NCBI GenBank assembly: GCA_033239525.1
Contig: BSYO01000006.1
Span: forward strand, 18,872,175-18,936,174
Length of the DNA stretch: 64,000 bases
Source: Nepenthes gracilis
Lineage: Eukaryota; Streptophyta; Magnoliopsida; Caryophyllales; Nepenthaceae
Direction: 5' to 3'
Each line of letters starts with the position of its first letter. Position 1 is the stretch's first letter. Shown here one piece after another: positions 38,601 to 50,400 of the stretch. The notes below the pieces were generated by a model, which was not told the DNA's origin, did not search any database, and saw nothing but the letters and a program-made list of their open reading frames with translations. A program made the position numbers and the translations under genes.

Positions 38601-38612
38601 ATCTCCACATTT
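38601..38612 (-). other. Polypurine tract of the copia element
   Basis: On the minus strand AAATGTGGAGAT stands directly before the TGTTAG start of the 3' LTR. This is the usual position and style of a copia plus-strand primer. Confidence 0.8.
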
Positions 38613-38979
38613 GACAATTCCGTAATAAAACCCAGAAAATAAAAAAATACAAGTTAAGTACTGGTTAAGACATTACCAAGATAGAACTCGTGTACATAAA
38701 AATTTACGCCTAATGAGAAATAAAGGATACAAAAAAAAATATAAAAATCTATACTAGTACTGTTATGTCAATGTTGTGACAGCCACATCGATATTATAAT
38801 GGAGTTTCCTGATTAAGTAGGGTTAGTACCAATAATGACATAATATAATATGGTATAATAAAGAAAACAATATATAGTAGTAAAATTAATGAGATACAAG
38901 TAGTACAAAAATTTAATAAGAACGTCCCCCATAGAAAGAATAAGTCTCCCCTAATATAAATAATAACGGCTCCCCTAAT

Positions 38980-39660
38980 CTTCCCCTATCAAAATGACAC
39001 AGATCTCCCCCTTTTTGTCACGAAGAGTTAAAGAGAGGGGATCACTCAGAAACGGAAGAATCGTCGGAGGGCGGAGTACCATAATAACGCTGCCATCACT
39101 GAAGCTTAGCCTCTTGGGTGGCCAAACGATCATCCAAATGCTCAAAACCAACAAGTATGTGCGACTGTAGTTGAGTTTGGGAAGCAAGAATCCACTCCTG
39201 TTGAGGAATATAGATGCTCAAAACGGTCGACAAGACGAGACAGCTGACCCATTAGAGCGGCGAGGAAGATGTGAAGTGCCGATGAGGAGTAGGCGGTTCA
39301 GGACCCGATGGGTCAGAGAAGGACATGGCAGAGCCAGATGGGCCATCGTCGGGTTGAGAAGGAGGCACCGCAGGGAGAGGTTCATCGAACGGCTCCTGAG
39401 GGTCCACAGTAAAGCGACATGCGTAGGATTGACTCTGAGCAAAAGTAGTGGAAGTGATGGGGCGGGTGAGCTAGAGACGAGGAAAATCAAAAAATGGGTG
39501 ATCGAGCTTGGAAAACAACCTCTGAATAATGCACCTATGTAGAAAGTTGTCCTCTTTACGGACGATGAAATGGGAAATAATGTAAGAGATGATGTGGGAC
39601 GGCAGTTTGATGGGCCGACCACTCAATAGAACATACAAGAATAAGGCTTTGTCCATGGGA
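38980..39660 (-). pseudogene. Extra reading frame between RNase H and 3' LTR of the copia element
   Basis: After the RNase H end, a minus-strand frame starting near 39656 reads about 60 codons of a hydrophobic, Ile/Leu-rich protein (MDKALFLYVLLSGRPIKLP at its start). After a stop it continues into a Pro/Ser-rich stretch (about 39450-39270), a Gln/Leu-rich segment that could form a coiled coil, and a Ser/Asp-rich end near 39050. The layout recalls the 'putative plant transposon protein' segments that accompany some plant retroelements. It may be a captured gag-like or envelope-position gene. Stops and frame changes show it is decayed. Assignment is from memory of similar proteins and is tentative. 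Confidence 0.5.
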
Positions 39661-39699
39661 ATGGATGAGAAGTGAGAGTGGCAGTTCTTAAAAAGTCAA

Positions 39700-40040
39700 A
39701 CCGCACACTGTCTAAGGGTTTGGTGAGGATGTTGGCCAGTTGATGTTTGGTTGGAGTATGTGCAAGTGATATGACTCGAGTTTCCACAAGCTCACAAATG
39801 AAATGATGCTGAATATCGATATGTTTGGTGCCAGAATATTAGACAGGATTTTTAAAAATATTTATAGCACTAGTATTGTCACAGTAAATCAGTATAGTAT
39901 CCTGAACAATATCATAGTCAAAAAGCATTTGTTTTATCCATAGGAGTTGTGTACAACAACTTCCCACGGCTATGTATTTGACTTCGGCCGTAGATAATGA
40001 GATGGAGTTTTGTTTCTTACTTATCCAAGCCACCAAGTTG
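39700..40040 (-). pseudogene. Copia RNase H domain relic
   Basis: The minus-strand frame 40036-39839 encodes MVAWISKKQNSISLSTAEV followed by KYIAVGSCC and YCDNTSAI, a typical copia RNase H. In the usual STAEAEY motif the second acidic residue is Lys here, which would remove a catalytic position. A further segment ending ILTKPL (about 39740-39710) is the usual domain end but lies beyond a frame break. Confidence 0.85.
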
Positions 40041-41266
40041 GATCCGACATAAAAACATCCACCGGAGGTACTCTTTCGATCCTTAATTTCCCGGTCTAAT
40101 CGGCATCGGAATATCCGGCCAAAGCGAAATTTGATTCGTTAGAGAAGAAAATCCCAAAATCGGACGTCCCGTTGATATATCGAATAATACGCTTAATAGC
40201 ACTTAAATGAGATTCTTTTGGATCGGATTGATAACGGGTGGAGACATCGACACTAAATACAATGTTGAGTCAGCTAGCAGTAAAATACAGGAGATTACCG
40301 ATCATACTTCTATAAAGAGATGAATCAACGCTCTTACCCGTAGGATCATGATCCAGCTTTGAGGAAGTGTTCATGGGTGATCGAGTATGTTTGGAGTTAT
40401 CAAGATTGAAGCGTTTGATAAGGTTCTTGGCATATTTGGCTTGGAAAATACAGGTACCGTGAGAGAGTTGCCAAATTTATAAGCCAAGGAAGTATGTAAG
40501 TTTTCCGATCATACTCATTTTAAATTCTGAGGCCATACAGTCTGCAAAGGAATGAACACGGGAGTCTACAGTAGCGCCAAAGACGATGTCATCAACATAA
40601 ACTTAGGCTACCAATATACATTTTTCGGTCATTTGGACAAATAAAGTTTTATTAACACTACCTCGAACAAAACCATGATCACAAAGGTACGATGTGAGAT
40701 GCTCATACCAAGCTCTGGGAGCTTGCTTAAGGCTGTATAGAGCCTTTTTTTAGCTTGTACACATGATCCGAAAATGCAGGATTTACAAAACCTTTCGGTT
40801 GTTTTACATAGACCTCCTCTTGAATGAAACCATTTAGGAATGCACTTTTGACATCCATTTGGTACAATTTAAAGTCCATGGTACACGCAATAGATAGAAG
40901 AATACGGATAGACTCGAGACGGGCCACAGGGGCAAAAGTCTCATCATAGTCAATGCTTTCTACCCGAGTATATCCTTGAGCAATAAGACGAGCTTTATTT
41001 TGGGTGATATTCCCATTTTTATTGGTTTTATTTTTGAATATCCACTTGGTCCCAATGACATTTGTATGGATAGGACGGGGAACTAAGGACCACACATCAT
41101 TTCTCACAAATTGATTTAGTTCCTCATGTATGGCATTTGTCCAGCACTCATCGAATAAGGCCTCTTCTACCTTTTTTGGTTCGATGTGAGAGATAAAACA
41201 GGTATAGGCGAGCTGGTTTAGAATGCGGCGGCGCAACCTCATATCTTCATTAACATCGCCTAACAT
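40041..41266 (-). pseudogene. Copia reverse transcriptase (RVT_2) relic
   Basis: The open part 41266-40727 encodes the start of the RVT_2 domain, with [32 protein letters not shown] and [10 protein letters not shown] in order. The catalytic YVDD is at 40588-40599, but a TAA stands two codons upstream of it and further frame breaks follow. The family function is RNA- and DNA-templated DNA synthesis in the element particle. This copy cannot make a full enzyme. Confidence 0.92.
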
Positions 41267-41459
41267 AAGGTCCTTTGGATGATTAAGCTTAACTCTGACA
41301 GACGGTTCCTTTGTAGAAATGGCGGTAGGAGGTACTTGCTCAATATTGGAAAAGATAAGTTGGGTGAGGAGTCATCATGATCATCTTCTTTATTGAACAG
41401 TCCGGCGCTTTCAGGATGGTCATGAGGAGTGTCATTTACAACAATATTTATGGATTCCA

Positions 41460-42700
41460 TTACCGTTTGAGTGCGTAAATTGAAAACTCGATAGGCTCAA
41501 CTAGTTAGGGAATATCTCAAGAATATTCTTTCATCACTTTTTGAGTCAAACTTTCCTAAATTTTTCCTATCACGTAGAATAAAGTCTTGACAGCCGAAGA
41601 TATGAAAATACTTAACATTGGGTTTCTTTCATTTCCAAAGTTCACAAGGGTTTGTTTCTGTCCCAGATCTTAGGTAGACCCGGTTGATTATGTGACAGGC
41701 TGTATTTATAGCTTCGCCCCAGAAGTGCATGACAATATTCTTACATTGTATAATAATTCTGGCCATTTCTTGAATAATCTAATTTTTACGTTTAACAATC
41801 CAGTTTTGTTGAGGGGTGATGAGGGAAAAAATTCATGGTGAATTCCTTCATCATTACAAAATGTTTCAAAATTGAAATTCTCAAACTCCTTACCATGGTC
41901 ACTACGAATTCTAATGATAAAAGTTTCTTTTTCATTAGTGAATTTTTTACATAAGATTTTTACATGGGCAAAAGTGTCAAATTTTTTTCGAATAAGATCT
42001 ATCCACAAATACCTAGAATAATTATCCACAACCACTAAAATATATTTTTTGCCACCTAAACTTTCAGTTCTAGAAGGCCCCATAAGATCCATATGAATTA
42101 ATTCAAGTGGTCAAAATGTGTGAATGTCACTATGAGTTGAGTGATTTGTTCTAATTTATTTTCCTAATTGATAAGAACCACACACATGATGTTTTACATT
42201 TGACAGTTTAGGGAGCTATTTAACACAACTCTTCTTCAAAATTTTTGATAGGCTTTTAAAATTTAAGTGGCCAAGGCGTTGATGCCACAATTCTATGGTG
42301 TCAATTTTAGCGGATTTGCATTCAAGAATGTTGTTTGGCTCGATACCATAAAGATTGTCAGGAGTTCTCTTGCCCTCTAAAACAATTGGGCCTTTGTGTC
42401 ATAGATGCAGCATTTATCCTGAAAAAATTGAACCTCAAAATGGTCATCACTAAATTGACTAATACTCAGGAGGTTAGATTTCGAACCTGATACATACAAG
42501 ACATCACAGGGCTTCGAGAGTTCAAAAATACATATTAAACCTCGAACAACAATAGGGGCTCTTGAGCTATCATCAAAAACAACCGTCCCATCAGGATGGT
42601 CTGACATTGAGGAGAATATGGCTTTATTTTCACACATATGTCTAAAGCATCCACTATCCAAGTACCACGAAGATTGATTTTGAGCTTTTAAGGCTATATA
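41460..42700 (-). pseudogene. Copia protease end and integrase relic
   Basis: A protease-type WYLDSGC motif sits at about 42665-42640, with Phe in place of the usual Ser after Cys. A pre-integrase segment with ELWHQRLGHLN lies at about 42290-42255. The integrase core (42092 downward) has MDLMGPS and RSDHGKEFEN, supplying two acidic residues of the DDE triad. The stretch that should carry the last Glu is frameshifted near 41810. A stop also separates the pre-integrase segment from the core. Confidence 0.9.
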
Positions 42701-42789
42701 AGCAACATGACAATGATATGTTTTTGAAAAGTTTTTTCAACTAACTTTTCTTTATCCATATTTTTCTCCTCGAATTTACTTTCTTATTT

Positions 42790-44592
42790 AACTTTTTTAC
42801 TTATTCATTCAATTTCTGAATGTGATCAACAAGTTTGTTCATTTTTAACAATTGTCTTTGGTTGTACAGAAGATTCATGGTGTAATATTGAGGATGAATG
42901 TGACCAACTTTTCCACACGCATGACAAGTAAGCACAAACTTAGGTATGGAAGAACTGTTTGTAGATCTTTGATTGAAATTGGTAGAAGACTTGAAAGTTT
43001 TTGATGGTTTGTTTGTGACCTTTTGATTATGTAGATTAGGTAAATGAGTTGAGCTAAATCTTTTCTCATCACGTTGAGGCATGGTCTTAATGACTTTGGG
43101 TGTGGTAATATTTTTGAGTGGAATTTGAGTGGCAGGAACAAATACAGCTTTAGGTTGTGGACCATGTTGGGAGATTTTCTCAACATACCCCAAACTCTTT
43201 TTATTTCCAGCTACTTTCCCAATCTCCAACATATGATTAAATTTTTGGGTTCCACTTAAGAATTTTTTCGGATCGTTCTTAGTATTCTCAAGCTCCACTT
43301 TTAGAGTCTTAATTTTAGCGATTAAGAAGCTATTTTTTACTTTCAGATCATGACGAGTAATAGTGGCACCATTCAATTTTATTGTAACTTTATCATTTTC
43401 TCTTTTTAAGTCAATGAGTTTATTATTTAAGCTTTTATTCATTTTCTTTACTTTTAAATATTTCTAAAAAGTTTATTATATGCTTCTTGAAATCCATCAA
43501 AATCGCTATTAGATTCTTTATAAGAAGAATTTGACTGTTCGGAAGATGCACTGGTGGCCTCGTCACTACTAATTATAAATGTCTTGAATTCCATATAATT
43601 TACTTCATCATCTTCGGAGGATTGTTCATCGTGATTTGCATCATCTTCATCATCCGTTAGAGCACATTTAAAGCTTTTCCTTTTGACACTTAAAATTTGG
43701 GCACCTAGTCTAGATATGACCGAAGCCGTAGCATATATGGTATTAGATTCATTGGGATTTTTTATTTTTAACATCTTTAATTTCCTTTTTGAATGAAGTG
43801 TGAGATAGATTAGTTTCTTTTAAATGTCATTTGCTATTCTTATTTTTAAAAAATTTCTTAAAATTTTTTACAAACAGAGCAAAATCCTCATCACTATATG
43901 AGTCATCGTCCGAGTAACGATCTTTCTCTTCATTTACTATTTTCAGGGCAATTGATTTGTTTCTTTTGGATTGGGAAAGAGTGTGCTCATACGTTTGAAG
44001 GGACCCTACAAGTTCTTCTATTTTTAATTTATCTAAATTTTTATTTTCTTCAATGGTAGTAACTTTTTGTCTAAATTATTAAGGCAAATATCGTAAAATT
44101 TTTCAAACAATTTTATTTTTAGGTATACGTTCTCCTAAATTGAATGTAGAATTCACAATGTCATTCAATTTAGTATAAAATTTATCAAATATCTCGTTAT
44201 CTTTTATTAATATTTCTTCAAATTTAGTGGTGAGCATTTATAATTTTAAATTTTTAACTAGTTTAGTTCCTTCGTTGGTAATTTTAAGAATATCCCAGGC
44301 TTCTTTTGATTTCTCATACATAGAGATGCGTTTAAATTTTTTGGGAGAAACGCCATAAAAATAGTATGTAACCCATTACTATTCCAATTATATGCATCAA
44401 GTTCCTTTTTGGTCCACAAAGATAAGACTTTTGGTTCGTCACCTGTGAAACTTGTGGATGGAGTCCACCCAATTTGAATACTAGCCCAAACTTACTCATC
44501 CATTGATTTTAAAAATGCCTTCATACGTATTTTTCAGTATAATTGCTCCCATCAAAATAGGGAGGAATGGACAGGGATTGACTAGTATGCAT
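42790..44592 (-). pseudogene. Copia gag relic
   Basis: Gag begins at an ATG at 44592, reading MHTSQSLSIPPYFDG, the usual copia start. Many stops follow before two longer open pieces (43774-43454, acidic; 43442-42801, with Lys-rich coiled-coil-like sequence). The zinc knuckle at about 42930-42890 reads CHACGKVGHIHPQY, where the last Cys of CX2CX4HX4C is replaced by Tyr. The nucleocapsid finger is therefore damaged as well. Confidence 0.88.
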
Positions 44593-44618
44593 CTAGATCG
44601 GGTCGTGGATCGAGGTGA

Positions 44619-44631
44619 GTCTCTGATACCA
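44619..44631 (-). other. Primer-binding site of the copia element
   Basis: On the minus strand TGGTATCAGAG follows the 5' LTR end (…TTTTTCA) after two or three bases. It is complementary to the 3' end of plant initiator methionine tRNA, the usual copia primer. Confidence 0.92.
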
Positions 44632-44633
44632 AT

Positions 44634-45710
44634 TGAAAAAGGGCTTGTGTCCTAAATTTTACAATCAAGTTTCGATCCCGATAAAAATAATGGAAGTAGT
44701 AAAAATTAAATATTTAATACACCTAAAGAATATTTATTTCTAGATACTAATGATACTAACAAGCATGCAAAATATAAACGAGTATAAATGATAATAAAAA
44801 CACACGATTTTTGATGATGAAGGGAAAACTCAATACCCACGGTAATCGAGAAAAATCATCCAAGTTTTAACGGTTAGGGAAGTAATGAACTATGAAAATC
44901 AACTTACAGATTGGGTGGTAACGATGCGCTAATCTAGCCGATTTACTCTTATCTTGTGAACGTTGCCAAGGAATTTCTTGGATTTGTCCGTGACAACGAA
45001 ATCGGACACATTTAGATTTTCACGTCAATCTTCCCTTTTGAGCCACTTAAATTGCCGAATACGATTGGATCTCCTTCGTTAACATACTGACGTCTCCAAC
45101 GAAGGTAGAAGAATGGAAGCGTTTAAACGGTAAATAGAAAGTGTAGGGAAAACTTGTTAGAATCTGAATCACAAAGTTGTAACTTTTGATTTTCTCAAAA
45201 AAAGCAAGATCAATGGAGTGTTAAACAATGTTCTTCTCAAGTAGGGCACAAAACTTGTCTGCCAAGGGTCCTAGGGTTTCAAAATTATAATACAAGTATT
45301 TATATAGGGTACAAAAAAATGCATTCAAAAAGTTATCCGTTGCCACGGCGCTCGAGCGTGGAGGCGGCGAGCAGCGAGCTAGACTTTTCTAGATTTTGCG
45401 CTCGAGCGCTTGGCGAGCTCACGACTAGTGCAATACTTTGCGTTTTTGGGGTCGAGCGGGTAGAGAGCGCACAGAGAGCGCGGGGCTTTGAGATTTTGGG
45501 CTTGAGCGGGTAGAGGGCACACGGAGAGTGAGGGACTTCGAAATTTTGGGTTAAGCGGGTGGAGAGCTCACGGTAGGCGTGGTATCTATAGAAGTTGGAA
45601 CGGACATCAACGGATATGTGTTGATGCAATATTCGACAAACCATAATCCAACATCGATACAAGAATACATATGGTCACGGAATATGTCAATTAGAAAAAT
45701 GATTTTAACA
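44634..45710 (-). repeat. 5' LTR of the copia element (1077 bp)
   Basis: Begins TGTTAAAATC on the minus strand (ending at 45710 on the plus strand) and ends CA at 44634. It carries the GC-rich zone with the 51-bp tandem repeats (about 45443-45570) but lacks the 259-bp internal duplication of the 3' LTR. Short open frames in the GC-rich zone are repeat artefacts. Confidence 0.93.
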
Positions 45711-45715
45711 GGGGT

Positions 45716-47455
45716 ATAGTATTTTTGTTACACATAGAGTCTAATAGGGATCTATCGAATTATTTTAAGTGTTTGTATGCAACTTTACATTATATTTTAC
45801 AATATATTGCATTTATGACACAAACTCATTACCATCTAATTATACAACGGTAACTTTATTACTACATAAATATGCACCTTTTGTCAAGTAAAATATAGGT
45901 GATATATTATTAAAATTAAATATCATTTTAATTGTAATTAAAGGTGAAAAAAACATATTGGTGGCATATATAATAATCCTAGATTTTGGATGTTAATGTG
46001 CAAAAAAAAAACCCTAATACTAGAATAATAATATCTAGGATAGGAAAATTGAACAACACAACAATTATACTATATCACTTGTTATACATTTTAAATATAT
46101 ATTATTAAATATTATGTATTTCAATAATTAATTCATATTATTAAATATTATGATATTTTAATAATTAATTTATATTATTAAATATTATGTTAAATTAAAT
46201 TATTTTTTCACAAAAAAAAAAAGGATTAAAATTGCAGTCGATTTGACAAAACAATTGATTGGATTATAAATTGGACATTCATGGGGCGGTGGCCCATAGG
46301 CCATTTGGTCCCTTGCTGTAAAAATTGGCCCAAAATGGGGGCATTAAAGTCCGACCCGTCGCTTTCATTATCTCTAAGCCTCGTCAAAATTTCGGAATTC
46401 AATGCTCACCCCGCCTTGAAGCTTCGCCTTTTGACCCCACCACGTGACCTGCACCATCCCCACATTGCCCTATTCCTTTCTTACCCCATCCTCGGCCTAC
46501 GCTTTACTAGGAAGCTGTGCTTTGACGGTAATAATTTTAACTAAATAATTTACGCAGTTAAATTTATAAGATAAAATTAATATATTATTTTTATTTTAAT
46601 AATCTTAGTTATTAAAACTAGTTTAATTTTTAACTAAATTATTAATTTATATTTTTATTTTCCTCATATAACCGATATCATATATTAAAATACACATGAT
46701 ATTAAAAAATTTTAAATGTAAAAATTTAAAATAGATGTTAATATTATATTTTTAAATAATTACATGTGTAAAATTTTTGTATACAGTAAAATTGATACTA
46801 AAAAAATAATTATATAATTAATAAAAATATTAGATTACACGTTAAAAATATTTTTATATAAAAAATAATTATAGATAATAAAATGAATAACCATTTTGAT
46901 ATAATAATGTTCAAGTTATATCCCAAATATTTGTGACAGTGCAGGCACAAACTAACTTGCACGGCGACGCTAGCCTGGAGCGAAGTGTACTTCAGATCTC
47001 AGGGGTCGTTCTCCAGCGCCCCAAGTACAATAGCTCCGTGGTAACTTCCGACGTGTTCGTGTCTTTATATTCAAAAAACAATTTCATTATCTATATATGT
47101 TAATATAATTAATGATGGTGAATTTATGTATTATAAATTCATTATAATTATTAATAAAGATGTTATTTTGAGGGGTACAATTTTGGACGAAAGGAATTTT
47201 ATTTTTTTAAAGAGATAAAGAGAGTTATTTTTTAAATTTAAATTAATTATTTTTAAATATATGATTATAATTTAATAATTAAATTTTTAATTTATAGAAT
47301 AATTAAATTATAATTATTTATATAAAAATAAATGGTCTAAATTTGAATAATAATCTACTCTTGTTGCATCAATTATTCCGGATTATTCGATCTTCGTCTT
47401 AGGTGAATCCGAATCAGAATTGGTTCGTCTTAACCTGTAGGAGCACATAATATAA
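45716..47455. other. AT-rich spacer with two small GC-rich patches, no gene seen
   Basis: Mostly AT-rich. A GC-richer patch at 46270-46525 has an open frame of 87 codons that I do not recognise, and a smaller patch at 46940-47060 also lacks identifiable content. Either could be a retroelement or gene fragment. Confidence 0.5.
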
Positions 47456-47460
47456 CTGAA

Positions 47461-50400
47461 AACGCCGAGAAAAATGGTGGTTTGATTTATTTTTCGACAC
47501 TCAAATTACCCTTCTTCGTAGAAAGAAAGATAGAGTATGCTTTTAATAAAATATGTATAGAGGATTATATATTTGGGTATGCCTAAGTGGGTGGTATCTT
47601 GGATGGATGATATCCTAGAATGATAACTTTTCCTTGGTTGAAGGAGTTCATAAGGGGCCTTTTGGAGGGAGAATCCTTTCTACTAGATGCTGGCCCCATT
47701 CTCCTTATCATTCTCCATTTTTTCTTTCGCAGGGATAAATGGAGATTTATAGAATAGAAAAGTTTTAACCAGTATGCCTTAGATAAGATAAAATATGTGG
47801 ATAAGGGCACTATTATATATTTGGGTATCTCAATCCAGGCCTCCCATGTCGGGTGGAAATTTTATCTTGATGTGACACTATAGGATGATATCATTAGGAA
47901 AGATTTTAAAATGATTTTTAAAATCGACATCTTTTCCTTGGTGAATGTAACCAAAGGAGTTCATAAGGGGCAAAATTCTATCTTTTGGAGGAGAATCCTT
48001 TTTAAATTTTTGATGTTGACCGGTGATTCTCGAATTTTATCCTTCTTAGGTCATAGAAATATGTGATTTTGCGAGCACTCATATGAGGCCTTACTTTTAA
48101 TTAAACTGTAGTGGATAAATGGGGATTGGCTTGAATAGAATAGAAGTGTTCGAGGCCTCGGAACATTAGTTCTACGGTTGACACTTTTTTCTTCGGATTT
48201 ATGTTGACTTGGGCCTTTATTTGTTATCGACATCATCTAGGAAGGTATTTGTGCTCCACTTTTGGTCCTAAAGGGACTGACTCCATGTCCATATGTTAAG
48301 CATTTACCGTACAGTTAGGCATGGTAGTCAACAACTCGATGGCTTTGGTGTTCTAGATTCTTCATCTCGAGGCCTAGAGATATACCAAATCTATGATTAG
48401 CCTCCCAGCCTGTCGTTTGAGGGTTAGAAGGATGTTTTCAACTGGAAGTGACCAGCGTGCCGGTGGATCAAGCTTGGTAGCCTCGGGTCGAGCAAAATGA
48501 CTGTGACCAGTGACACAATAGGAGGAGGAACAAGATTGTAGGTTTGGATTTGTTGCGGAAGCTTGCTATTCATTAGGCACCATTTTTCTTTATCTTTAAA
48601 AGAGGAACATTTTTGTGTGATGTTTTCCTCGCATCCTCGATAGATTTTGGACTCGACTTGATCCTAAAAGTGGACGAGGGTTTCCAATGTTGATCATTCT
48701 TAGAGGACGGGGTTCTTAAAAGGTGATGGAGTTTAAAATGCTAAGAGTATTTTTCGGAGGAAAATTGAAGATATAACTTTTATTCTGGTGGAAGTGACCG
48801 AGATGCTAGATGAGGATAATAGAGTTTTGTTTTTAAATTTGACCGAGGAAGAGGATATTTTATGTCCGCTCGGTGATGTAACGAGTGGATTTTTAAATCT
48901 AACTTCTTCTAGGTCACTTTAAATATGTGATAATGGACGCGATGTGGAGCACTTGTAATCTGAGCGTATAAAATAATTATACTTTTAATTAAACATCCCG
49001 CGATGGCAATAAGTAGCAAGTAATGTGATGTCCATCGCATCATTAAACTCACGGCTAATTCGGCTAAAATCGGGCATGGAAAAGAAGGATTTACTTGCCT
49101 TGATTTGTTTGTCGGGGTCACTCCCGAGTGTTCTCCGGCCATCGGAATAATGGACGAGGATTAGTTGTCGAGAAGACTTGGGACGACTATCCACGTGCAA
49201 GGCGCTGACACTCTCATTTTTGCGCCACAACTTCCAAGGTGTTGCGCAGCTCCTGCCAGCGCTTTGGCGGTTTATGTCGACTTGGTCAAGGGCCTTTATT
49301 CATTTATTATTATCATATCATCATCATTTTTGTGAGATCTAGGAAGGTATTTGAGCTAAACAATCATTTTATAGTGTATTCTTTCGTGGTTTTTCCTAAA
49401 GGGCTTTCCACGTTAAACTCCGTGTGTCCATATGTTAAGCCTTCACCGTATAGTTAGGCATGGTAGTCGACACTAAGTGTGCACTCGATGGCTTTGGTGC
49501 TTCTCGATGAGTCCTCCATCCGAGGCCATTGAGCCCGAGGATAGAGACGAAATAGCGGCTGAGGTTCCATGGAGGTGACCGATACGCATGCTGAGACCGA
49601 GCCTCATGTGTTTGAGGATTAGAAGGATGTTTTGACCGAAAGGCCTGTGGAAGTGACCAACGTGCCAGCTGGATCAAGCTTGGTAGCCTAGTCGAGCAAA
49701 ATGACACCGATGGTCCTTGGATAGGAATGTCAACAGCAGTGACAACAGGAGGAGGAACAAGATGGGGCGACGATGAGATTTACCATCAGCTCGTATGCAA
49801 TCGCGGAATGACGGTTGGGTCCTCCATTGTGATGGGGCACCATTTTTCTTTATGCTTCTTTCCTAAGAGGAACATTGTGGTCAGGTGACGTTTCCTCTCT
49901 GTTCCCGTCCTCTGACAGATTCTGGACCTCGAACTGATCCTAAAAGTCGGACAGGGTTGCAGCCAAATTGGCCAATCCAATGTTGTGTCATTGGATCTGA
50001 GGACAGGGGTGTCTTAAAGGCTGATAGAGTTTAAAATGCTAAGAGTATTCCATTCGGAGAAATTGGGCCTGAAGATATAACTTTTATTTTGACCAAAACT
50101 CCTATGGAAGTGACTGAGATGCCAAATGAGGCTGAATCCACAGTGTCCGAGGACAGGGAATAGGTTTTGTCCGAGCACTTGGCTGTAATGATTGAAGCTG
50201 AGCCCCCAGCGTCCGAGGAAGAGGACATATTATGTCCGAGGATTTGGTGGAAATGACTGGCCGGAATGGACTGCTTCTCGATGACTGAGAATCGGTGCGC
50301 CTGACTGGATCTGGAAGCCGGAGTGGACTACTTCTGGAGTGAATATGAGGCACCAAAATGGGCGCGGTCAAGTTGATTCTGGGTACCAAAATGGATGCGG

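Larger units (their letters stand above)
37346..45715 (-). mobile_element. Ty1/copia LTR retrotransposon, complete in structure but decayed
   Basis: On the minus strand the order is 5' LTR (45710-44634), primer-binding site, gag, protease, integrase, reverse transcriptase, RNase H, an extra frame, polypurine tract and 3' LTR (38600-37351). Both outer ends are flanked by the 5-bp duplication GGGGT (37346-37350 and 45711-45715), which fixes the insertion boundaries. The integrase-before-RT order and the RVT_2-type reverse transcriptase define Ty1/copia. The coding region has many stops and frameshifts, so the copy is not autonomous. The gag type and the extra 3' frame suggest a Tork- or TNT-related lineage, which I did not verify. 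Confidence 0.95.

Noticed and set aside
39171..39542. Plus-strand frame of 123 codons
   Set aside because: It is the antisense shadow of the extra minus-strand frame of the copia element.
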